Below, piece by piece: positions 50,555 to 58,633 of a stretch of 64,000 bases of DNA. The notes under the pieces are model-generated. The model saw only the letters and a program-made list of their open reading frames with translations. It ran no database searches and was not told where the DNA came from. The position numbers were made by a program, and so were the translations under genes. The DNA is from Bacteroidota bacterium (GTDB lineage Bacteria; Bacteroidota; Bacteroidia; B-17B0; Aurantibacillaceae): NCBI GenBank assembly GCA_030681615.1, contig JAUXSA010000056.1:26210-90209 (forward strand), read 5' to 3'. Each line of letters begins with the position of its first letter. Position 1 is the first letter of the stretch.

Positions 50555-51004
50555 TTATCCACGCAAATTATCCAATAATTCATTCAGGACATTAATTTGT
50601 TTTATACTTAAATTCTTAAAGATGTCTTTTGTAGCATCATCAATAAAATCAAGTTCTTTAAGTAAAGCAAGGCCAGCTTCTGAGATAACAATATTAACGC
50701 TGCGCCTGTCGTTTGGGCATTCGTTGCGAATAGCATAACCTTTTGTTACAAGTTTATCAAGAATGCGCGAAGTATCGCTCATCTTATCCAACATACGTTC
50801 TTTGATGCATTTTAAAGAACAGGGGTTAGGGTATTGGCCGCGTAAAATGCGTAAGACATTGTATTGTTGTGTTGTAAGGTCGAGGCCTTTAAAGAATTTA
50901 TCGTAATGACTGCTAAGCCAGTTGGTAGTATACAAAAGATTTACAGCAAGTTTTTGTTGTGGCGATTTAAATGAGCTTTGTTGTATTTCGTCTTCTAATA
51001 ACAT
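50555..51004 (-). CDS. MarR family transcriptional regulator
   Basis: A 149-aa winged-helix regulator. The recognition region reads LTTQQYNVLRILRG, CIKERMLDKMSDTSRILDKLVTKGYAIRN and the wing ECPNDRRSVNIVIS with the DxRs motif. It is a dimer that typically represses its own operon and responds to a small molecule. It is 46 nt downstream of yceI in the same direction, and two palindromes lie in the yceI promoter, so autoregulation is likely. Confidence 0.93.
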   Translation of the reverse strand: MLLEDEIQQSSFKSPQQKLAVNLLYTTNWLSSHYDKFFKGLDLTTQQYNVLRILRGQYPNPCSLKCIKERMLDKMSDTSRILDKLVTKGYAIRNECPNDRRSVNIVISEAGLALLKELDFIDDATKDIFKNLSIKQINVLNELLDNLRG

Positions 51005-51050
51005 TGTAAAAGCCTCCGGATCAATAATACCCGGAGGCTAATTTAAGGAA

Positions 51051-51653
51051 TTATTTTTCTTTATTTAATTCAATATTCAGATCAATTTTTACATCTTCGC
51101 TAACTGCAACCCCACCTGATTCTAAAGCAGCGTTCCAGCTTAACCCAAAATCTTTACGGTTGATGGTACCCAAAACTTTAAAACCATTTTTAAAATTTCC
51201 ATAAGGATCTTTAACCACTTTAGAAGCACCAATAGCTGTAAAAGTTACTTTTTTAGTAACACCATGCATTGTAAGATCACCAGTTAATGTATAGGCTGTT
51301 TTACCCAATTTTGCATTTGGTTTCATGCTTGTACTCTTAAAGGAGATCTTAGGAAATTTTTCAGCATCAAAAAAATCAGGACTTTTTAAATGACCATCGC
51401 GTTTCTCGTCTTCTGTGTTTATAGAGTTTACATCTGCTGTAAAATCAATTTTTGCATCTGTAAAATCCATATCCGTTTTAGAACTTACTGTTCCTTCGTA
51501 TATTTTAAATTTACCTTCAGTTTCGCTAACCATCATATGCGTTACCGAAAAACCAAGTTTAGAATGAGATCCGTCAACCTTCCAGTTAACTTGTGCAGTT
51601 GCAGCCGACACCATAATTAAAGATGCTGCCGCGGTTGTAAATAATTTTTTCAT
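51051..51653 (-). CDS. YceI family protein
   Basis: A 200-aa secreted beta-barrel lipocalin-like protein with a signal peptide (about 1-20). The conserved VDGSHSKLGFSVTHMMVSETEGKF, RDGHLKSPDFFDAEKFPKISFKS, TGDLTMHGVTKKVTF and RKDFGLSWNAALE motifs define YceI/PF04264. The family binds isoprenoid or fatty lipids in the periplasm and is often induced by stress. It forms a unit with the MarR gene. Confidence 0.94.
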   Translation of the reverse strand: MKKLFTTAAASLIMVSAATAQVNWKVDGSHSKLGFSVTHMMVSETEGKFKIYEGTVSSKTDMDFTDAKIDFTADVNSINTEDEKRDGHLKSPDFFDAEKFPKISFKSTSMKPNAKLGKTAYTLTGDLTMHGVTKKVTFTAIGASKVVKDPYGNFKNGFKVLGTINRKDFGLSWNAALESGGVAVSEDVKIDLNIELNKEK

Positions 51654-51679
51654 TGTTTTTTGTTTTAAGATTTATGATG

Positions 51680-51687
51680 CAAATATA
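51680..51687 (-). promoter_or_regulatory. -7 box TATATTTG of yceI-marR
   Basis: The minus strand reads TATATTTG, a perfect TAnnTTTG, ending 26 nt before the yceI ATG. Directly upstream lie two palindromes in the -15 to -45 region that replace any visible -33 element. Confidence 0.6.
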
Positions 51688-51713
51688 TGTTGTAACATTT
51701 AATGTTGTAACAT
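51687..51713. promoter_or_regulatory. Two palindromic operator sites (probable MarR sites)
   Basis: ATGTTGTAACAT occurs twice (51687-51698 and 51702-51713), identical copies starting 15 bp apart; each is a palindrome ATGTT-GT-AACAT. They abut the yceI -7 box. The position is right for a MarR dimer blocking polymerase, as in other MarR systems. The 15-bp period is not a whole number of helical turns, so the two dimers would lie on different faces of the DNA. Confidence 0.65.
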
Positions 51714-51720
51714 TAAATAG

Positions 51721-52389
51721 TTAAATTTTTGTAAACTTAAACTTACCAGGCTGAATATCAGCAAGTAAAAAATCGGCCACCCTTATTCTTTTTAAGTTTA
51801 AAACCGAATAACCTAAAACCTGACACATTTTACGGATCTGCCGGTTCTTTCCTTCAGTTAAGATAATACGCAGCGTGTTTTCATTCATTTTCTCACAAAA
51901 GCATTTTTTTGTAAGGTATTTGTCTATCTCAACGCCATTCTTAAAACCAGTAACAAAGGCCTCGGTAATGGGTTTATCTAATACAACAACATATTCTTTT
52001 TCCTTTTCAAATTTCGGGTTGCATAATTCCTCTACCCATTTTCCATCATTACTCAATAATAATAATCCTTCCGACTGTTTATCGAGCCTCCCGGCAATAG
52101 CAAGGCCTTCATAACCGGTAAAAAAAGAAGCAAGGTTATTATCTACATTTTTGTTTAATGTGCTTTGAAAACCTATAGGCTTATAAAATCTTAAATACAC
52201 TAATTCTTTTTTGGCACGTTTAATAATACCATTCACTTTTATTTCAGACACATCAGAAATAATACAATTATCTGAAATAACTACTCCATCAATTTCAATT
52301 ACTTTTTTATCAATAAGGCTCTGTGCCTCCTTATTACTATGCATTAAGGTGTGCACCAAAAAATATTTAACACGGCGGTAAAAACTCAT
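51721..52389 (-). CDS. Pseudouridine synthase, RluF/RsuA type
   Basis: A 222-aa protein with an S4-type RNA-binding N-terminus (about 15-65, LMHSNKEAQSLIDKKVIEIDG) and a RsuA/RluB/RluE/RluF catalytic domain with AIAGRLDKQSEGLLLLSNDG (catalytic Asp), EYVVVLDKPI, LTEGKNRQIRKMCQVLGYSV and LKRIRVADF. It isomerises uridine in rRNA (RluF: 23S U2604). The S4 domain favours RluF over RluE. It is followed directly by the operator region of yceI. Confidence 0.87.
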   Translation of the reverse strand: MSFYRRVKYFLVHTLMHSNKEAQSLIDKKVIEIDGVVISDNCIISDVSEIKVNGIIKRAKKELVYLRFYKPIGFQSTLNKNVDNNLASFFTGYEGLAIAGRLDKQSEGLLLLSNDGKWVEELCNPKFEKEKEYVVVLDKPITEAFVTGFKNGVEIDKYLTKKCFCEKMNENTLRIILTEGKNRQIRKMCQVLGYSVLNLKRIRVADFLLADIQPGKFKFTKI

Positions 52390-52398
52390 TAAGCGAAA

Positions 52399-52441
52399 TT
52401 AGTCATTAGTTGTCAGTCGTTAGACTTTAGTCATCAGTCTT
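52399..52441. repeat. GACTAA-type simple repeat (copy 2, inverted)
   Basis: On the minus strand the region reads TAAGACTGATGACTAAAG, then TCTAACGACTGAC and AACTAATGACTAA, the same vocabulary as at 34133-34164. It lies just before the leftward pseudouridine synthase gene, in the gap to the ABC ATPase. Confidence 0.45.
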
Positions 52442-52513
52442 ACATCTTTTATCATTTAAGAAAATAGTACCAATGGTTTTTTAATCGTTTTTAAATAGCC
52501 TAATTTTACATAA

Positions 52514-53239
52514 GTGACGGAAATTATTTCTATAAGAAACATAAGAAAAACTTACCAGATAGGTGAGGAGATCATTCACGCTTTAAAAGATGTTTCATTA
52601 ACTATTTATAAGAACGAGTATGTTGCTTTAATGGGGCCATCGGGCAGCGGAAAATCAACTTTAATGAATATGCTTGGTTGCCTGGATAGCCCATCTGATG
52701 GGGAATACATTTTAAACAACCTTTCAGTTGCTAAAATGAGTGATAACGAATTGGCTGAGGTGCGCAACAAAGAAATTGGATTTGTTTTTCAAACATTTAA
52801 TCTCTTACCAAGAGCTACCACTCTTGATAACGTGGCTTTACCATTAGTTTACGCTGGTTTTAGTAAAATAGACAGGGACAAACGCGCCAAAGAAGTTTTA
52901 GAAAGTGTAGGGTTGGGCAACAGGATGAACCATAAACCCAACGAGCTTAGTGGTGGTCAGCGACAACGGGTGGCAATTGCCAGGGCACTCGTTAATAACC
53001 CTGCCATTATACTGGCAGATGAACCAACCGGTAATTTAGATAGCAAAACATCGGTAGAAATTATGGGCCTGTTTGAAGAGATCCACAAAAAAGGAAATAC
53101 CATTATTTTAGTTACACATGAAGAGGATATTGCCCTGCACGCCCACCGAATAGTGCGTTTAAAAGATGGGTTGGTAGAAAGTGATACCCAGAACAACAAA
53201 ATTACTACCTATAAAACAAGGATTGACGCTTTTAACTAA
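52514..53239 (+). CDS. ABC transporter ATP-binding protein, LolD/MacB-like (orphan)
   Basis: A 241-aa ATPase with GPSGSGKS (Walker A, about 40-47), the family-specific [15 protein letters not shown]-loop, [15 protein letters not shown] (signature) and [10 protein letters not shown] (Walker B), then THEEDIA. This matches the LolD/MacB/FtsE group, which energises lipoprotein release or macrolide export. No permease gene flanks it, so the partner must lie elsewhere. It starts at GTG 52514, with a near-consensus -7 box (TAATTTTA, 52501-52508) ending 5 nt before it. Confidence 0.9.
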   Translation: MTEIISIRNIRKTYQIGEEIIHALKDVSLTIYKNEYVALMGPSGSGKSTLMNMLGCLDSPSDGEYILNNLSVAKMSDNELAEVRNKEIGFVFQTFNLLPRATTLDNVALPLVYAGFSKIDRDKRAKEVLESVGLGNRMNHKPNELSGGQRQRVAIARALVNNPAIILADEPTGNLDSKTSVEIMGLFEEIHKKGNTIILVTHEEDIALHAHRIVRLKDGLVESDTQNNKITTYKTRIDAFN

Positions 53240-53301
53240 AAATATCTTTTAACGATTAAACCTTTCTATTAATTAAGCATCTTAGTATAAATCGCATAAA
53301 A

Positions 53302-54153
53302 ATGAAAAAGCTAAGTCGTATATTAATTTTAGGTTTAAGCCTTACTATAATATTTTCTTCTTGTCAGAAAAAACAAAAGAAAGAAGAGGATACGGATACA
53401 CAATCGGCATCTGAAAATTCTTTAGCTACTAGTATAGACAATGATATGAATAACATTGCCGATGAAGCAGGTCGAAATAAAAATGTTACCAGTTTTAAAA
53501 CATCAGAGAATAGCGCCATGTTAGCGCCATGCGCAACTTTAACCTTTGATACTTTAGTAAGCACCAACGCCGATTCTATAACCGTAAATTTTGGCAACAG
53601 CAATTGTCTTTGTGGAGACGGCCGCTACCGCAGGGGTAGTTTGTTAATTGTTTATACCGGTAAATACCGCGACTCGCTAACAACTATTACTGTAACGCCA
53701 ATAAATTATTTTGTAAACGATAATAAAGTAAACGGAAATAAAACAGTAAAAAATTTAGGTCACAATGCACAAGGGCATTTGGTTTACGACATAAACGCCA
53801 ATCTTTCAATTGTAAAAGCAGATAATAGTGGCACCATACAATGGACAGGCACACGCCAACGCGAGTGGCTTACGGGAGAGAATACACTGCTTTGGATAGA
53901 TGATAAATATTCTATTACCGGTAGTGCCAGCGGCACTAATGCAAATGGAAGAAATTTTACATCTTCTATTACATCAGGCAAACCTTTGATCCGCGATATG
54001 AGCATAGGCTGCAGAAAACATTTTATAAGTGGCGAAATTAAACACACTCCACAAGGAAAACCAACCAGGTTAATTGATTTTGGAAATGGCGCTTGTGATG
54101 ATCAGGCTACAGTAACTATTAACGCTAATACCTATACAATTACATTGCCCTAA
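53302..54153 (+). CDS. Hypothetical lipoprotein
   Basis: The 283-aa product has a lipobox (IFSSC, Cys about 21) followed by a KKQKKEEDTDTQSASEN acidic/basic linker. The mature part is Thr/Asn/Gly-rich beta structure with a CLCGDGRYRRG cysteine cluster, WTGTRQREWLTG and a C-terminal FGNGACDDQATVTINANTYTI. No family recognised. It stands alone and is followed by a strong terminator. Confidence 0.75.
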   Translation: MKKLSRILILGLSLTIIFSSCQKKQKKEEDTDTQSASENSLATSIDNDMNNIADEAGRNKNVTSFKTSENSAMLAPCATLTFDTLVSTNADSITVNFGNSNCLCGDGRYRRGSLLIVYTGKYRDSLTTITVTPINYFVNDNKVNGNKTVKNLGHNAQGHLVYDINANLSIVKADNSGTIQWTGTRQREWLTGENTLLWIDDKYSITGSASGTNANGRNFTSSITSGKPLIRDMSIGCRKHFISGEIKHTPQGKPTRLIDFGNGACDDQATVTINANTYTITLP

Positions 54154-54176
54154 AACAGTAATGTATAAGAAAAATT

Positions 54177-54207
54177 AACCCAAAATTGTATAAATTTTGG
54201 GTTTTTT
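54177..54207 (+). terminator. Intrinsic terminator after the 53302 lipoprotein gene
   Basis: AACCCAAAATT (54177-54187) pairs perfectly with AATTTTGGGTT (54193-54203) around a GTATA loop, followed by further T residues. It is a rho-independent terminator. Confidence 0.85.
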
Positions 54208-54265
54208 AATTTAAATATATCAAGTAAATTTATGGCAGTATAAATTATTGCTGGTAGAGGGCACA

Positions 54266-55000
54266 ATGAGATTTTTAACGCTATTTATTTTTTGTTCTTT
54301 TTTCAGTTTTTCGCAAATTGATTCAAACAAAACATTAATACCATTGGTAAGTATTCATTTCAGTGGCCATATTCCCGGAGGCGATCTTGCAAAACGTTTT
54401 GGCCCCAACCTTAATCTGGGTGGCTCTTTCATGGTAAAAACAAAACGCAATTGGTTGTTGGGTTTAGAGTCGAATTATTTTTTTGGTAGAAATGTAAAAG
54501 AAAATGTATTAACGCAGTTAAAGAATGCAGATGGATTTATTATTGACAATGAAGGATATCCTGCCGATCTGCGTGTTACAGAGCGGGGTTTTGGTATTCA
54601 TTTAACCGGTGGTAAGGTCTTCGATTTTTTATCAGCAAATCCAAATTCAGGATTAATGGTAAGCGTAGGGGCTGGTTATCTTCAGTCAAAAATAAAACTA
54701 TACGATGCCCAGCAAAAGATCGCAGCTGTTAAAGGTGAGCTTGCGCATGGCTACGACAGGCTTAGCGGCGGATTTTCGTTAACACAGTTTGTTGGTTATA
54801 TGTTCTTGAGTGATAACCGTTTTTTAAATTTATATTTTGGTGTCGAAAGTTACCAGGGCTTTACACGTAGCATTCGTAAATTAAATTACGATACAGGTTT
54901 ACCCGATACACAAAAACGTTTGGATATGTTATTAGGCCTGAGGTTTGGCTGGATCCTGCCTTTATATAAAAAGACACCGAACGAATTTTATTACAACTAA
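54266..55000 (+). CDS. Secreted outer-membrane-like hypothetical protein
   Basis: A 244-aa product from ATG 54266 (MRFLTLFIFCSFFSFSQ signal peptide; the upstream TTG 54248 is rejected). The mature part is rich in Gly-aromatic alternation (LGGSFMVKTKRNWLLGLESNYFFG, SVGAGYLQSKIKLYD, LNLYFGVESYQGF) and ends FGWILPLY, the pattern of an outer-membrane beta barrel. I do not recognise the family. It is followed 10 nt later by waaA, so the two are probably co-transcribed. Confidence 0.7.
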   Translation: MRFLTLFIFCSFFSFSQIDSNKTLIPLVSIHFSGHIPGGDLAKRFGPNLNLGGSFMVKTKRNWLLGLESNYFFGRNVKENVLTQLKNADGFIIDNEGYPADLRVTERGFGIHLTGGKVFDFLSANPNSGLMVSVGAGYLQSKIKLYDAQQKIAAVKGELAHGYDRLSGGFSLTQFVGYMFLSDNRFLNLYFGVESYQGFTRSIRKLNYDTGLPDTQKRLDMLLGLRFGWILPLYKKTPNEFYYN

Positions 55001-55010
55001 CCCAAAAAAT

Positions 55011-56255
55011 ATGTTCTTGTACAATTTGGTTATTTATTTATATGGCTTGGTTATTAAACTGGCTTCTATAAATAAATTAAAAGCCAAACAATGGGTTACA
55101 GGACGCAAGAACTGGCGTGAGAATATTAGTAAAAAGATCACCGCACTTAATTCGTCAAATATTTTGTGGGTACATTGTTCTTCTTACGGCGAGTTTGAGC
55201 AAGGAAGACCATTAATTGAAGCTATTAAAAAAAAACATCCGGGTTATAAAATCATTTTAAGTTTTTTTTCACCCAGTGGCTACGAGTCTTTTAAAGATTG
55301 GAGTGGTGCAGACCTGATCTGTTATTTACCATTGGATACAAAAAAAAATGCAAGGGATTTTATTAGAATCGTAAAACCAAAGGTCTCTATATTTATTAAA
55401 TACGAATTTTGGTTGAATTATTTATTTGAATTAAAAAAACAAAGTATTCCAACCTATCTTGTTTCTGCCGTATTTAAACCGCACCATCCTTTTTTTAGAT
55501 GGTATGGTGGTATTTTCAGAAGATCTTTAAGCACCTTTAATAAATTATTTATACAAGACGAGGCTTCGGGTAAACTGCTCGAAAAGATAAGTATTAAGAA
55601 TTATGAAGTATGCGGCGATACACGTTTTGACAGGGTTATAGAGGTAAAAGCGAGTTTTATTGAAATGCCTTTTATAAAAGAATTTTGCAGCGATAAAAAA
55701 ATTCTTGTTGCAGGAAGCACCTGGCCAGGTGATGAAGCGTTATTGATAGAAGCCTATAAACTATTGAATTTACCAGATCTTAGATTAATTATTGTACCGC
55801 ACAATGTAGAAGAAAAAGATATTTCTAAATTAACCGCATTACTTGTCAGGAACGAAATACCCTTTAATTTATTCTCTGAACAAAAGCTAAATAATAACGC
55901 TAATGTATTAGTAGTTGATACCATTGGATTGTTATCTAAAATATATCATTACGCTTCTGTAGCATACATTGGCGGTGGTTTAGACGAAGGTATACATAAC
56001 TGTTTGGAGCCTGCCGTTTATTATAAACCTGTTGTGTTTTATGGCGATGATTATCACAAGTATAACGAAGCTACAGAGCTAATTGCACTTAAAGCAGCGA
56101 AGAATATTTCTTCTGCAACCGGCCTTGCCGCTGAGGTATCGGCTTTTTTAAACAATAAAGCCGCAATAAACGAAATTGAAAATGATCTAAAATTATATTT
56201 TCAAAAAAAATCAGGCACTACTAAAAAAGTGTTGGAAATACTTAAACTGACTTAA
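55011..56255 (+). CDS. waaA: 3-deoxy-D-manno-octulosonic acid (Kdo) transferase
   Basis: A 414-aa WaaA/KdtA enzyme that attaches Kdo to lipid A, from ATG 55011 (MFLYNLVIYLYGLVIKL). It has an N-terminal anchor, WVHCSSYGEFEQGRPLIEAIK, FFSPSGYESFK, YLPLDTKKNARDF, FIKYEFWLNYLFELK, GDTRFDRV, GSTWPGDE and a C-terminal GGGLDEGIHNCLEPA. The longer frame from 54945 overlaps the preceding gene and is not supported. It indicates a Gram-negative envelope with an LPS core. Confidence 0.95.
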   Translation: MFLYNLVIYLYGLVIKLASINKLKAKQWVTGRKNWRENISKKITALNSSNILWVHCSSYGEFEQGRPLIEAIKKKHPGYKIILSFFSPSGYESFKDWSGADLICYLPLDTKKNARDFIRIVKPKVSIFIKYEFWLNYLFELKKQSIPTYLVSAVFKPHHPFFRWYGGIFRRSLSTFNKLFIQDEASGKLLEKISIKNYEVCGDTRFDRVIEVKASFIEMPFIKEFCSDKKILVAGSTWPGDEALLIEAYKLLNLPDLRLIIVPHNVEEKDISKLTALLVRNEIPFNLFSEQKLNNNANVLVVDTIGLLSKIYHYASVAYIGGGLDEGIHNCLEPAVYYKPVVFYGDDYHKYNEATELIALKAAKNISSATGLAAEVSAFLNNKAAINEIENDLKLYFQKKSGTTKKVLEILKLT

Positions 56256-56282
56256 ATTTTTTTAAACAGGTCCAAAACTCAA

Positions 56283-57170
56283 TCAAAGCTTAATGAATTT
56301 TGCACTGTATAATTTTTCATATCTATAAAAATTGATAAAGTAAACGCCCTCAGATAATGTTGAAATATCTATAAACTTTGAATATTCTTTTTCTAATACA
56401 ATAGCTCCAAGCAAATTTATAATCTTAATTTTTAGTCCTTCAAAATCGAATTCATTAGAAATAATTTGTAATCGATTTGAAGTAGGGTTTGATTGTATCT
56501 TCAAAGAAGCTTTATGGCCAGTCATTTCTCTGATAGATAATGGATATACCGGAAGGCAATAAGATATAGAATCTAAATTTTGATATTGTTGAATACCATT
56601 ATTAAAAAAACAACTCAATTGCCCTACACCCGTAATTTTTGGAGGCGCTCCAGGTGTATTTATTAAGCATAAAGAACCTATTCCTTCTACCCAAATTGTA
56701 TTTTTAACCCCTGAGGTAATTGTATCTAAGGAATGTAAATAAAAATGCCTATGATTTTTAGTTATTAAAAACTTGGGTTTGATGGAGTCTAAAACAAACT
56801 TGCCAGGATTTTGAGGGAAAGGGCTTCCAGGATTAAAAAGAACCATAGTGTCGTTTACGGCAAGTTTGAAATCATAAAAAAGAAATTCACTCGTATCAGT
56901 TGGTGAAATGAGTAATCGCAAATAAATTCTTTGCAAATTTGTATCTTCTCTTATTACAAAATTTTTCATATAATGGAATAGGTCTAAGAACTTATATGAA
57001 TAACCGTTAATAGTAGTATCTCCAACTGTGTAATATTTATCTGTTAAACAACCAAAGAAGCAAGTTGTTACATGCCATTCTGAATGTGAATCGAGCATAG
57101 GTATATACGACTGAGATTTTGTTTTTAAAACAAATAGTATAATAACAAGTAATAATAAAAACTTCCTCAT
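56283..57170 (-). CDS. Secreted protein with T9SS type A sorting domain
   Basis: The 295-aa product has a signal peptide (to about 19), a beta-rich region with Cys pairs (HVTTCFFGCLTDKYYT) and a C-terminal T9SS type A domain (about 222-295: SLKIQSNPTSNRLQII, INLLGAIVLEKEY, ISTLSEGVYFINFY, AKFIKL). The function of the cargo part is unknown. Base composition seems somewhat more AT-rich than neighbours. Confidence 0.85.
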   Translation of the reverse strand: MRKFLLLLVIILFVLKTKSQSYIPMLDSHSEWHVTTCFFGCLTDKYYTVGDTTINGYSYKFLDLFHYMKNFVIREDTNLQRIYLRLLISPTDTSEFLFYDFKLAVNDTMVLFNPGSPFPQNPGKFVLDSIKPKFLITKNHRHFYLHSLDTITSGVKNTIWVEGIGSLCLINTPGAPPKITGVGQLSCFFNNGIQQYQNLDSISYCLPVYPLSIREMTGHKASLKIQSNPTSNRLQIISNEFDFEGLKIKIINLLGAIVLEKEYSKFIDISTLSEGVYFINFYRYEKLYSAKFIKL

Positions 57171-57443
57171 TTAGAAATTGAAAAATTAAATTTTAAACAA
57201 ACTATTGACTATAAAATTATTTTATACTTTTTTGCCAATAATCCAAAAGTCGCAAATAAATAATTAACATCCTAAAATTGTAAATTTCAGATTTTTTAAT
57301 TTACCCATAAAACAATAAATCACAGTTAAATTTTTCGATTCTTTATTGTTTATAGGAAAACTAGAACAATTTTATTAATTAAATATATTTTAGAATTTGA
57401 GAGTAACAAAATTTATTGCGATAAGATTTTTTTTGTAGATCAA
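57171..57443. other. 273-bp AT-rich gap
   Basis: No gene or known repeat is seen. The only structure is AAACAATAAA (57310-57319) facing TTTATTGTTT (57342-57351), a 10-bp AT-only stem with a 22-nt loop, which might weakly terminate the leftward glycosyltransferase gene. Confidence 0.4.
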
Positions 57444-58571
57444 TTAGTTTTGAGTGGTTTTTAAAATACTTTCCCACAAAAGGTCACCACTTTTTTCCCA
57501 CGAAAATTTTTGTTTCTGTAAATTCCCATTAAAAATAAGGCTTTCGCGTAATGCCGGTTTTTGAAATACCTGGAGCATTGCATTTTTTATTTCGTTTACC
57601 TCTAATGGATTCACTAAAAGAGCTGCATTACCTGCCACCTCTGGCATACTGGTAACGTTACTTGTAATTATTGGCACCTGTGCCTGCATGGCCTCAACTA
57701 AAGGAATACCAAAGCCTTCGTAATAAGGTATAAAGGTCAGCGCAAGCGCGCTCCCTAAAACAAAGTTCAATTCTTCATCAGGTAAACGCCCTGTAAAAAC
57801 TATTTCGTCTTTTAAATTTGTTTCGCTAATGATCTTGTTGATCTCTGCAACGCCCCAATACTTTGGCCCGGCAAGCACCAGTTTATGATCTGAGTTACTT
57901 TCTTTTTTAAATAAGGCAAAGGCGCGTATAAGATTGGCGATGTTTTTTCTTGGATGTAAAGAACCAACATTAACAAAATAATCTTTTCCGCTGGTATATT
58001 TTTGTTTTGTTTTTTGCTTTTCAAGATCATCAACAGGTTTAAAAAAATGGTTAATACCATTGTAAACAACATCTATGTTTGCTGGGTCTATTCCGTAATT
58101 TCTTGCAATATCCTGTTTGCTGTATTCCGAAACAGTAGCTATTCTGGTTGCTTCGCGGGCAAATTTTGGAAAATAATAGTTGTAATATTTAGCCGTTAAC
58201 CATTTGCTATCTTCAGGATGATGTAAAAAATTAATATCGTGAATAACAGGTAACTGCTTGCATTTGGCGCCAAGAGAAAGGAATCCGTCGGGTGATAAAA
58301 AAAGATCGGGCTGCATTTTATTCAGTAAATTTTTAACTGAATGTTGAAACCAGGCATAATACAAAAATGGGTGTCTTGCTTGCGGAGAAAGGATCAGGGG
58401 GGTAATATTATCCGAAAAAATAAATTCCTGATCAAAATTCCTGTCAAATACAAAAACAAAATGCACATCGGGGTTTTTGGTTGTGATGTACTTTAAAGTT
58501 TGGTAGGCAAACCAGCCCATGCCTTCAAGTCGATCTTTTAGTAAGATCCTAGTATTTACAACGATTTGCAC
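57444..58571 (-). CDS. Family 4 (GT1-type) glycosyltransferase
   Basis: The 375-aa product has an N-terminal Glyco_transf_4-like part (about 1-180; TRILLKDRLEGMGWFAYQTL) and a Glycos_transf_1 part with FVNVGSLHPRKNIANLIRAF, LVLAGPKYWG, VFTGRLPDEELNFVLGSA and the FIPYYEGFGIPLVEAMQAQVPII nucleotide-sugar motif (ExGFGxPxxE). It starts at GTG 58571. A perfect -7 box ends 4 nt before it. It is divergent from the flippase gene and plausibly part of the same polysaccharide locus. Confidence 0.92.
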   Translation of the reverse strand: MQIVVNTRILLKDRLEGMGWFAYQTLKYITTKNPDVHFVFVFDRNFDQEFIFSDNITPLILSPQARHPFLYYAWFQHSVKNLLNKMQPDLFLSPDGFLSLGAKCKQLPVIHDINFLHHPEDSKWLTAKYYNYYFPKFAREATRIATVSEYSKQDIARNYGIDPANIDVVYNGINHFFKPVDDLEKQKTKQKYTSGKDYFVNVGSLHPRKNIANLIRAFALFKKESNSDHKLVLAGPKYWGVAEINKIISETNLKDEIVFTGRLPDEELNFVLGSALALTFIPYYEGFGIPLVEAMQAQVPIITSNVTSMPEVAGNAALLVNPLEVNEIKNAMLQVFQKPALRESLIFNGNLQKQKFSWEKSGDLLWESILKTTQN

Positions 58572-58575
58572 CGGG

Positions 58576-58583
58576 CAAATCTA
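58576..58583 (-). promoter_or_regulatory. -7 box TAGATTTG, 4 nt before the GT4 start
   Basis: The minus strand reads TAGATTTG, a perfect TAnnTTTG, ending 4 nt before GTG 58571. Together with the facing box at 58617 it leaves 33 bp between two divergent -7 elements. Confidence 0.45.
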
Positions 58584-58616
58584 TGAATTTAGTTTAGTTT
58601 TAACCATAAAAAAGGC

Positions 58617-58624
58617 TATATTTG
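58617..58624 (+). promoter_or_regulatory. -7 box TATATTTG, 9 nt before the flippase start
   Basis: A perfect TAnnTTTG ends 9 nt before GTG 58634. The TTG at 58622, which would otherwise open the frame, is part of this box. Confidence 0.45.
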
Positions 58625-58633
58625 CTGCTTTTT

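Noticed and set aside
54945..55010. Longer N-terminus for waaA
   Set aside because: The extension overlaps the preceding outer-membrane-like gene, while ATG 55011 gives the usual KdtA start and membrane anchor.
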